Assembly (NCBI GenBank): GCA_030607895.1
Contig: JAUWJC010000291.1
Coordinates: forward strand, 1 to 5,767
Length of the DNA: 5,767 bases
Reading direction: 5' to 3'
From: Pirellulales bacterium
GTDB lineage: Bacteria; Planctomycetota; Planctomycetia; Pirellulales; Thermoguttaceae
Position numbers and translations under genes: made by a program. Below, piece after piece: positions 1-5,751 of this stretch. Positions within the stretch are counted from its first letter, which is position 1; each line of letters begins with the position of its first letter. The notes under the pieces were generated by a model. The model saw only the letters and a list, made by a program, of their open reading frames with translations. It was not told where the DNA came from and made no database searches.

Positions 1-25
1 GAATGCAACGAGTGACAACACCTTA

Positions 26-52
26 CGGCTCGGCGGGAGCCTCGCCCTCCCG
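26..52. repeat. GC-rich hairpin element, possible dispersed intergenic repeat
   Basis: Two perfect but mutually exclusive stems are visible. One is GGCTC (27-31) with GAGCC (37-41) around a 5-nt loop. The other is CGGGAG (34-39) with CTCCCG (47-52) around a 7-nt loop. No T-run follows, so it does not look like a terminator. The wording of the element recalls GC-rich intergenic repeats that I associate with planctomycete genomes, but that is memory and was not searched. Positions 1-195 hold no convincing gene. A frame open at the left edge ends at the TGA at 13-15, too short to interpret. Confidence 0.35.
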
Positions 53-110
53 GCCAGGTGTAACCCTGATTTGAACCATGCCTAAGTTCTGATAGCAAAA
101 GCACACCAAA

Positions 111-149
111 CTGGTTGATCGCTACCGGGGCCAACGGTAAAATCACCAG
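111..149 (+). other. Imperfect stem-loop in the leader of the first gene
   Basis: Three stacked helices can be paired by eye. CTGG (111-114) pairs with CCAG (146-149). After a one-base bulge at 115, TGAT (116-119) pairs with ATCA (142-145). After an internal loop (120-122 against 140-141), TACCG (123-127) pairs with CGGTA (135-139), closing a 7-nt loop. That gives 13 base pairs ending about 30 nt before the Shine-Dalgarno. It matches no riboswitch class I recognise. It could be a leader regulatory structure, a decayed repeat, or chance. The transcription start is unknown, so it may not be transcribed. Confidence 0.3.
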
Positions 150-179
150 CGTGCAGTCGCGGCCAAGAATCCAAGACCC

Positions 180-185
180 GAGGAG
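180..185 (+). promoter_or_regulatory. Ribosome binding site that fixes the first gene's start
   Basis: GAGGAG lies 10 nt before the ATG at 196. It supports that ATG over the in-frame TTG at 115, which would put 27 hydrophilic residues ahead of the signal peptide. Confidence 0.65.
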
Positions 186-195
186 TGCCCCTTCC

Positions 196-1785
196 ATGAA
201 ACCTGCATTTGCTTTTCTGTTGTTGTGGGCGGTTACTGCCGCGGAGCCGGCTGCCGAGCGCGACATGGTTTACATTCCGGGCGGGCCGTTCGCGATGGGA
301 ACCAGCGAGGCCGAGGCGAAGAAGCTGGCCGAGCGGTACGGTGTGCATCCCAGCTTGTTTCTTACCGAGGTTCCGCAGCGCACCGTCGACGTGAAGCCGT
401 TTCTGATCGACCGCTTTCCGGTGACCAACGCGCGGTACAAGCGGTTCATCGACGCCGCGAATCATCGTCCGCCGCTTAGCTGGCAGGGCCGCAAGTACCC
501 GGCCGGCAAAGCCGATCATCCGGTAACGTGCATCTTCTGGCAAGACGCCGACGCCTACGCCCGTTGGGCCGGCTTGCGGCTGCCCACCGAGGCCGAATGG
601 GAGAAAGCAGCCCGGGGAACCGACGGCCGCGTGTATCCCTGGGGGAACGAGTGGCGGGACGATGCCACGCGGACCGACGATCCGGCATCGCCGCAAACCC
701 GGGCGCTGACCACGCCGGTGGGCGCGTTTCCGGCCGGGGCCAGCTCCTACGGCGTGATGGACCTGTGCGGAAACGTGGCCGAGTGGACCGGCACGCCTTC
801 TCAACCTCCGGACCCGAAACACAACTGGTCGTGGTACGTGGTCAAGGGTGCCGGCGGTGCGTGCGGGCAGCGATACAACTTCCGCTCGGCGGCACGCAAT
901 TTCTCGGCCCACACCAGCCGCTGGCACATCTGGGTCGGCTTCCGCTGCGCAAAGGACGCGCCCGAGCCGGTCACAACCGGAGCCGCGCCGACCAAGCCGC
1001 CCGCCGCGGAGCCAATCGAACCGGCCGAAGGACCACGCAGCGAACTGCTCGGCAAGGAGCCGATCCGCGTTGTATATCATCAGGGCGGCGCCGGGGTCCG
1101 TATCCAGGTGCCCTACTTTCCAGTCGGTGCGTTCAACCTGAGCTTCCCCGAGCAGGCGGGGGCGGCCGGAATGCCGCTGGCCTGGTCGGCGAAGCACGAG
1201 GGTGTCCGCTGGCAGGACAACCCCGACGGCTCCTGCGAGTACGCCTGTACTTTTCCGGGCAAGGCCCAATTGCGCGGCAAGCTGGTGCCGCATGCCGACT
1301 GCGTCGACTTCATCCTCGCGATTCGCAATCTGACCGAGCAGCCTCTTACGCAGGTTCACACGAACACCTGCTTCAACCCGCACCGGTCGCCGTACTTCAA
1401 CAACACGGAGCGTAACCGGTCGTATGTTTGGACGGACGCCGGCCCGACTTGCATGTTGGAGATGCCGATCAGCCCGACCAGCGGCGAGCCGCTTCACGGC
1501 GGCTGGGGGATAGCTCGGGCCGATCAGCCGGCGCCCAAGGGCGGCAACCTGGTGCGACATCCGTTCGTGTTCATCCGCTCGCGCGATTCCCAGTGGGTGA
1601 TTGCCCAGGCTTACGGCGAGGGGACCAGCATCGGCACCAATGCGCACTATTCGTGCCTGCACTCCCGCCCACGCTGGCCCGACATCCCACCCGGCCAGGA
1701 ACGTTCGATGGCAGGCAAGCTGTACTTCATTCGCGGCGGGCCCGAGGAACTTCTCGCCCGCTGGAAGGCCGATTTCGACAAGTAA
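196..1785 (+). CDS. Exported SUMF1/FGE-like domain protein with an unclassified C-terminal domain
   Basis: The product has 529 residues. A signal peptide is visible (Lys2, hydrophobic residues 4-15, likely cleavage near Ala16). Residues 23-252 form an FGE-sulfatase-type domain (SUMF1/EgtB/PvdO superfamily, C-type-lectin-like fold). Its landmarks are MVYIPGGPFAMGT, RLPTEAEWEKAARG (128-141), YPWGNEW, LCGNVAEW (190-197) and the closing GFRC (248-251). A Pro/Ala-rich linker spans about 255-283. Residues 284-529 look like an all-beta domain that I cannot assign, rich in His, Cys and aromatics (HTNTCFNPH at 388-396, AHYSCLH at 483-489). True formylglycine-generating enzymes use a close cysteine pair. 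Here Cys223 fits the first position, but the second, five residues on, is missing, so classical activity is doubtful. The domain may instead be structural, ligand-binding or a different oxidase. The ATG at 196 is chosen for its signal peptide and ribosome binding site. The next gene follows after 10 nt, implying co-expression. Confidence is high for the gene and the FGE-like fold, low for function. Confidence 0.9.
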   Translation: MKPAFAFLLLWAVTAAEPAAERDMVYIPGGPFAMGTSEAEAKKLAERYGVHPSLFLTEVPQRTVDVKPFLIDRFPVTNARYKRFIDAANHRPPLSWQGRKYPAGKADHPVTCIFWQDADAYARWAGLRLPTEAEWEKAARGTDGRVYPWGNEWRDDATRTDDPASPQTRALTTPVGAFPAGASSYGVMDLCGNVAEWTGTPSQPPDPKHNWSWYVVKGAGGACGQRYNFRSAARNFSAHTSRWHIWVGFRCAKDAPEPVTTGAAPTKPPAAEPIEPAEGPRSELLGKEPIRVVYHQGGAGVRIQVPYFPVGAFNLSFPEQAGAAGMPLAWSAKHEGVRWQDNPDGSCEYACTFPGKAQLRGKLVPHADCVDFILAIRNLTEQPLTQVHTNTCFNPHRSPYFNNTERNRSYVWTDAGPTCMLEMPISPTSGEPLHGGWGIARADQPAPKGGNLVRHPFVFIRSRDSQWVIAQAYGEGTSIGTNAHYSCLHSRPRWPDIPPGQERSMAGKLYFIRGGPEELLARWKADFDK

Positions 1786-1790
1786 GGAGA
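1784..1790 (+). promoter_or_regulatory. Ribosome binding site overlapping the upstream stop codon
   Basis: AAGGAGA overlaps the TAA of the first gene (1783-1785) and sits 5 nt before the ATG at 1796. It decides the start of the second gene. The same frame stays open a further 65 codons upstream, back to 1601, but that stretch lies wholly inside the first gene. The ATG at 1796 opens directly into a signal peptide. The arrangement favours translational coupling. Confidence 0.8.
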
Positions 1791-1795
1791 ACAAA

Positions 1796-4621
1796 ATGCA
1801 TGTTGAGAGAATACTTTTTGCGGCGGTATACTTCGCGACGATTGCCGGGGTAACAGCCGGCATGGCGGCCGAGAATATCAAGCTCGCAAACGACTACGTG
1901 GACTACACTATCAGCCCGGAGGGCAAGAACCTCGGTTTCATCGACAAGCGATCGGGCAAGGACTACCGTGCCCAACCGGGCCGCCGTCCGGTGATCATGG
2001 TGAAGAAGGGCAACGCTCGGCACTCGCCGGTGGCTTGCGCCCTGCGCGACGGACGTATCCACGCCGAGTTCAAGAATCCCGATCTGACCGTGGTCTTGAA
2101 GGTCACCTGCAAGAAGCACTACTTCGTATTCGAGGTCGAATCGATCAGCGATCCGGGCGTTGAGAGTGTGACTCTGACGAATCTTCGGGTTACGTCGTGC
2201 AATCACTCGAGCAGCATGTCCGGCGTGGCATGGGACGACGATTTTGCGGCATGTGTTCGCGCGCTCAATCTTCAGGTGCAAGTGTCGGTGGGTGGGAAAC
2301 CGGCCGCACTGCACGCCCGATGCTATCGAGAACACGGTATCGTAGGCGCCAAAGTGGCATTGGCCGGATGCCCTCGCGGCGAAGTGCTCGCGGTGCTGAA
2401 GGAGGTGATCCGCGGCGAGGGATTGCCCTACTCGCCGCTGGGTGGGCCTTGGGCGCTGGAAGCCGAGGAGAACCGGGGGTCCTACATGGGCACGTATGTA
2501 TCGGAAAAAAACGTCGATGAAGCGATTGCGCTGGCCAAGCGGGCCGGAATGACACACATACACCTCCGCCGTTGGTGGCATTCGCTGGGTCACTATCAGC
2601 CGCGAAAAGACTGCTTCCCCGGTGGCATGGACGGGTTCAAGGCGGTCGTCGACAAGATCCACGCCGCCGGGCTGAAGGTGGGCCTGCATACGCTTACCGG
2701 TGCAATCGATCCGCACGACTCCTGGGTAACGCCCGTGCCTCACAAGCATCTGGCTGCCGACGGAACCTACACCCTGGCCCAAGCCATCGACGAAAAGGCC
2801 GACGCGGCGATGACGGTCGAACAGCCGGGAGATTTCGACACGGTGTGGGTCTATTCGTACTCGGGTGGCGGGAACGTAATCCGTATTGACGACGAGTTGA
2901 TTCAGTACGAGGGCCTTTCCCGCGACGCTCCATACGGCTTCACGCGTTGCAAGCGGGGTGCGTTCGGCACCAAGGTCGGCCCACATGCGAAAGGGGCGGC
3001 CGTGAAACACCTGTTCGTCCGCTACTCGTGGTTTCAGCCGGATCCGGATTCCCCGCTGGTCGACCAAGTGGCCGACTCCATCGCCCGGGTGTTCAATGCC
3101 TGCAAGTTCGACATGATCTACATGGACGGCGCGGAGGGCATGTCTGGTGGATGGTACGGCATGGCGAAGATGCGCCGCGCGATCTTCGAGCGGCTCGAAG
3201 GGCGAGTGCTGGTCGAGGCGAGTTCATGGGGACATCAGTCCTGGCCCTTTCATTCCCGAGTAGGCGCGTGGGACTCGCCCTGCAGGGGTGCGAAACGGTT
3301 CCTCGACGCCCACTGCCGGGCCGCCGGGAAGTATCGCGACGACTACCTGCTGCCCGCGCAATTGGGTTGGTGGGCCATTTGCGGCTCGCACCCGTACCAA
3401 TACCGCAGCGAGATGCCCGAGGAGATGCAGTACCTTTGCACGAAGATGCTCGGTCTCGACATGCCCATGTCGTTCGGCATCATTCGCCCGGGCGACAAAC
3501 CGCCTAACGCCCGACGCGACGAATACTTAACCATGCTCGGCCGCTACGAGCGGCTTCGCCGGGCGGGTTACTTTTCCGAAGCTGTCAAGGAGCAACTTCG
3601 CAAGGAGAGGGCCGAATTCCGATTGGTCCGCTCGGTCGACGGCGCTTGGCAACTCCTGCCAACCGACTATCACGAACATAAAGTGACCGGTCTGCCCAGC
3701 GGTCCAAGCACGTGGACGGTCGAGAACCGATTTGGGCCTCAGCCGGTGAAGCTGCGAATCGAGGCACTCTACTCGGTTGACCCGTACGACAGTGACGAAG
3801 CGGTCGTGCTGGCCGACTTCGCCGAGCAGGGCGAGTTCGCCGAGCAGGCCGACGCCAAGGGAGTTACGCACGAGTTGAAACCGTCCGCCGACAACGTGAA
3901 GATCGGAAAGATCAGCGGACGCTACTCGGCCACCAACGCCGGCAAGTCGCGCGACGGTGCCTGGGCCAAGGCCGGCAAGGTGTTTTCGCCGCCGGTGAAT
4001 CTCGGCAAGTGTAGTGCCATTGGCGTGTGGATTCACGGCGACGGCAAGGGCGAACTGCTCAATATCCAACTGGACAACCCGCGCCCGTATCCAGCGGTTC
4101 GGGCCGAGCACTACGTGGACATCGATTTTACCGGCTGGCGGTACTTCGAGCTTTTGTTTCGGGAGCGCGATGCCCAGCGGTGCGACGACTACCGATGGCC
4201 TTACGGGACGAACGGTATCTACCGTCGTTGGCTTCGTCGCGGCTGCATCAGCCCGTTGAACCTTTACTACAACAACCTGCCGCCGCAACAACCCGTCACC
4301 TGCTTTCTCAGCCCGATCAAGGCGCTGCGCACGCGGAAGGTCAAGCTCGTCAACCCCAGCATCGAGATCGGCGGTCGGCGGATCGTCTTTCCGGTCGCGT
4401 TGGAGAGCGGCTCGTACATCGAGCTCGAATCGGTGTCGAATTGCAGCTTGTTCAGCGTCAAAGGCGAGCGGCTCGAACAGCTTAGTCCGCGGGGTGCGGT
4501 GCCCGAACTGGCGGCCGGCGCCAACCGCGTGAAGTTCGCGTGCGAAGGCCCAAAGGACGTTCGCGCCCGGGCCCAAATCACATTCATCCGCCACGGAGAA
4601 CCGCATGAAATCTCACACTGA
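1796..4621 (+). CDS. Exported multidomain protein with TIM-barrel-like core, putative glycoside hydrolase
   Basis: The product has 941 residues. A signal peptide covers about 1-24 (hydrophobic 6-21, likely cleavage in GMAAEN). Residues 25-235 look like a beta-rich N-terminal domain. Residues 236-600 look like a (beta/alpha)8 barrel: AIALAKRAGMTHIHLRRWWH (243-262), GLKVGLHTLTG, FDMIYMDGAEG (438-448), VLVEASSWG (471-479) and GAWDSP (490-495). Asp444, at the end of a predicted barrel strand, and Asp493, two strands later, are placed like the nucleophile and acid/base pair of clan GH-D (GH27/31/36-type) enzymes. This is inference, as I recognise no specific GH family. A compact beta insert lies at about 345-405. 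After the barrel, about 605-670 looks like a beta domain, about 670-830 resembles a carbohydrate-binding jelly roll, and 830-941 forms a terminal beta domain. It probably acts outside the cytoplasm on a polysaccharide or glycoconjugate of unknown identity. It follows the FGE-like gene after 10 nt and overlaps the next gene by 17 nt. The reading frame is intact throughout. Confidence 0.88.
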   Translation: MHVERILFAAVYFATIAGVTAGMAAENIKLANDYVDYTISPEGKNLGFIDKRSGKDYRAQPGRRPVIMVKKGNARHSPVACALRDGRIHAEFKNPDLTVVLKVTCKKHYFVFEVESISDPGVESVTLTNLRVTSCNHSSSMSGVAWDDDFAACVRALNLQVQVSVGGKPAALHARCYREHGIVGAKVALAGCPRGEVLAVLKEVIRGEGLPYSPLGGPWALEAEENRGSYMGTYVSEKNVDEAIALAKRAGMTHIHLRRWWHSLGHYQPRKDCFPGGMDGFKAVVDKIHAAGLKVGLHTLTGAIDPHDSWVTPVPHKHLAADGTYTLAQAIDEKADAAMTVEQPGDFDTVWVYSYSGGGNVIRIDDELIQYEGLSRDAPYGFTRCKRGAFGTKVGPHAKGAAVKHLFVRYSWFQPDPDSPLVDQVADSIARVFNACKFDMIYMDGAEGMSGGWYGMAKMRRAIFERLEGRVLVEASSWGHQSWPFHSRVGAWDSPCRGAKRFLDAHCRAAGKYRDDYLLPAQLGWWAICGSHPYQYRSEMPEEMQYLCTKMLGLDMPMSFGIIRPGDKPPNARRDEYLTMLGRYERLRRAGYFSEAVKEQLRKERAEFRLVRSVDGAWQLLPTDYHEHKVTGLPSGPSTWTVENRFGPQPVKLRIEALYSVDPYDSDEAVVLADFAEQGEFAEQADAKGVTHELKPSADNVKIGKISGRYSATNAGKSRDGAWAKAGKVFSPPVNLGKCSAIGVWIHGDGKGELLNIQLDNPRPYPAVRAEHYVDIDFTGWRYFELLFRERDAQRCDDYRWPYGTNGIYRRWLRRGCISPLNLYYNNLPPQQPVTCFLSPIKALRTRKVKLVNPSIEIGGRRIVFPVALESGSYIELESVSNCSLFSVKGERLEQLSPRGAVPELAAGANRVKFACEGPKDVRARAQITFIRHGEPHEISH
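3815..3850 (+). repeat. In-frame 18-bp tandem duplication inside the putative hydrolase gene
   Basis: Two adjacent 18-nt units (3815-3832 and 3833-3850) match at 16 of 18 positions and share the 13-mer TTCGCCGAGCAGG. They encode DFAEQG followed by EFAEQA (residues 674-685), near the start of the carbohydrate-binding-like region. The frame is kept. It is probably a replication-slippage duplication in a surface loop. Confidence 0.75.
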
Positions 4622-5027
4622 ATACCTCACCTTTAACGTGCCCGAGCGGATGGGCTTCGTCAACATTACCCCCAAGGTCAGCCAGGCAGTCGAAAAAAGC
4701 GGCGTGCGCGAGGGGCTGCTGCTCTGCAATGCCATGCACATAACCGCATCGGTCTTCATCAACGACGACGAGCCGGGGCTGCATCGGGACTATAAGCAGT
4801 GGTTGGAAAAGCTGGCCCCCTTCGATCCGTCCCCGAAAACCTACCAACCCAACCGCACGGGCGAGGAAAACGGCGACGCACACCACAAGCGGCAGATCAT
4901 GGGCCGCGAGGTGGTCGTGGCCATTACCGACGGCCAGCTCGACTTCGGCCCCTGGGAACAAATATTCTACGGCGAGTTCGACGGCCGGCGGCCCAAGCGG
5001 GTGTTGGTGAAAATCATCGGAGAGTAG
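4605..5027 (+). CDS. YjbQ/UPF0047 family protein
   Basis: The product has 140 residues, the usual length for this family (Pfam UPF0047). Recognisable blocks are the first conserved histidine motif MHITASVFIND (44-54), then LHRDYKQWLEKLAP (59-72), the histidine-rich NGDAHHKRQIMG (89-100), and the C-terminal core ITDGQLDFGPWEQIFYGEFDG (107-127) ending in KIIGE. The Escherichia coli member YjbQ has been reported to show weak thiamine-phosphate-synthase activity. The physiological role of the family is not settled, so I assign no reaction. No signal peptide is present and it should be cytoplasmic, unlike its neighbours. The ATG at 4605 lies inside the end of the upstream gene (17-nt overlap), with GGAG at 4595-4598 placed 6 nt before it, which suggests translational coupling. 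The family call is firm. The biological link to the operon is unknown. Confidence 0.92.
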   Translation: MKSHTEYLTFNVPERMGFVNITPKVSQAVEKSGVREGLLLCNAMHITASVFINDDEPGLHRDYKQWLEKLAPFDPSPKTYQPNRTGEENGDAHHKRQIMGREVVVAITDGQLDFGPWEQIFYGEFDGRRPKRVLVKIIGE

Positions 5028-5066
5028 TCCGGCCTCGGTGGGTGCGTTGGGGCTCATGTCCAAGCG

Positions 5067-5087
5067 CCGCGTGGTCGCGGTTTTGTT
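5067..5087 (+). terminator. Short terminator-like hairpin after the YjbQ gene
   Basis: CCGCG (5067-5071), loop TGGT, then CGCGG (5076-5080) is followed directly by TTTTGTT. The stem is perfect and all G/C but only 5 bp, and the T-run is broken by one G. It is therefore a weak or partial intrinsic terminator. Its place, 40 nt after a stop codon and ahead of a 5'-spaced gene, fits the end of a three-gene transcript. Confidence 0.4.
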
Positions 5088-5108
5088 ACGGGTTGCGCAG
5101 TGAAGACA

Positions 5109-5121
5109 GGCCCAACGGGCC
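5109..5121. other. Small inverted repeat upstream of the oxidoreductase gene
   Basis: GGCCC (5109-5113), loop AAC, GGGCC (5117-5121). No T-run follows on either side. It sits about 20 nt before the Shine-Dalgarno of the next gene. It may be a leader structure, a remnant of an intergenic repeat, or chance in GC-rich DNA. I found no convincing promoter elsewhere in 5028-5154. Confidence 0.25.
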
Positions 5122-5154
5122 GTGCTATCGTAGGGGCTGCTGAAGGATCAACAC

Positions 5155-5649
5155 ATGATGTTCAAACGAAATCGGCGGCAATTCCTGATGACCTCGGGCG
5201 CCGCGCTGTTTGCCGGTGCCGCCGCGGGCGCGGAAGACAAGCCGCAAGAATCGGCAAAAACGGCTCCGCCGGCCAAGTCGAACACGCCTGCACACATTCT
5301 AGTGCCCCAGACAAAGGTCGAGGTCATGGCCGAGGCCGACGTGCTCGTCTGCGGTGGTGGACCGGCAGGCGTTGCGGCGGCATGCGCGGCGGCACGCGGC
5401 GGAGCGAAAACGGTTCTCATCGAACGCTGGCCGTTTGTCGGCGGCATGGGTACCGCGGCACTGGTGAACATCTGGCATCTGAGCGACCGCAAGAAAATCA
5501 TCATCCGTGGGCTCGTCGAGGAGGCCGTCCAACGGGCCGAGCGGCGCGGCTGGATACGGTTCCGCGGACACCAAGGCCACCACGAAACGCACGACTTCGA
5601 TCCCGAAGGCATGAAAATCGTGCTACACGAGATGCTCGAAGCTTCCTGA
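5155..5649 (+). CDS. FAD-dependent oxidoreductase, Tat-exported, truncated to its N-terminus
   Basis: The product has 164 residues. A twin-arginine signal is clear: NRRQFL (6-11), hydrophobic stretch 12-26, likely cleavage near Ala26. After a Pro/Ala/Lys-rich spacer comes the dinucleotide-binding fold ADVLVCGGGPAG (61-72; G67, G69, G72 as GxGxxG), with Glu90 in IER at the end of the second strand as the expected ADP-ribose contact. GGMGTAALV (96-104) then matches the FAD-contact segment of the FAD_oxidored group. HEMLEAS (158-164) is where related proteins normally continue for several hundred residues, but here TGA ends the frame and TAA follows two codons later. The remaining FAD-binding, substrate and interface regions are absent, so an active enzyme is unlikely. 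This reads as a disrupted gene or a fragment. AAGGA (5143-5147) is 7 nt before the ATG at 5155. A second ATG at 5158 is equally possible. Substrate unknown. Confidence 0.78.
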   Translation: MMFKRNRRQFLMTSGAALFAGAAAGAEDKPQESAKTAPPAKSNTPAHILVPQTKVEVMAEADVLVCGGGPAGVAAACAAARGGAKTVLIERWPFVGGMGTAALVNIWHLSDRKKIIIRGLVEEAVQRAERRGWIRFRGHQGHHETHDFDPEGMKIVLHEMLEAS

Positions 5650-5719
5650 CACTAACGTTTTCTATGTGTGGACATATGAACAGAAAATCGGGCTCGCCCT
5701 GAGTGCCGAAATTCGCCAT

Positions 5720-5745
5720 CCTTCCTTTATTGCCACAAAGGAGGG
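5720..5745 (+). promoter_or_regulatory. Hairpin sequestering a Shine-Dalgarno sequence
   Basis: CCTTCCTTT (5720-5728) pairs with AAAGGAGGG (5737-5745) over 9 bp, including one G-T wobble, around an 8-nt loop. The right arm is itself a near-perfect Shine-Dalgarno, 6 nt before the ATG at 5752 and 10 nt before the ATG at 5756. When folded it would hide the ribosome binding site. This arrangement is known from some transposase genes, where it limits translation of read-through transcripts. Confidence 0.4.
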
Positions 5746-5751
5746 ACGGGC

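Noticed and set aside
71..98. Possible sigma70-type promoter (TTGAAC, then TAGCAA after 16 nt)
   Set aside because: The -10 match is poor and planctomycete promoters are not well defined, so it cannot be supported by eye.
115..195. Upstream TTG start for the first gene
   Set aside because: It would place 27 hydrophilic residues before a clear signal peptide, and it lacks a ribosome binding site. The ATG at 196 has GAGGAG at 10 nt.
528..1415. Plus-strand open frame overlapping the first gene in another frame
   Set aside because: The translation is Arg/Gly-rich and without domains, while the overlapping frame carries the FGE-like motifs.
196..1785. Annotation as a true formylglycine-generating enzyme activating sulfatases
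   Set aside because: The second catalytic cysteine is missing and no sulfatase gene is present in the window.
82..1881. Long open frame (599 codons) on the minus strand opposite the first gene
   Set aside because: It lies fully antisense to a gene with clear FGE-like motifs and a signal peptide. The translation is Arg/Gly/Ala-rich with no domain, as expected from GC-rich codon bias.
1727..3067. Minus-strand open frame opposite the start of the putative hydrolase
   Set aside because: Low-complexity Arg-rich translation with no motif, opposite a well-supported gene with a good ribosome binding site.
3527..4606. Minus-strand open frame opposite the hydrolase C-terminus
   Set aside because: No recognisable domain. 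It is explained by the high-GC third positions of the sense gene.
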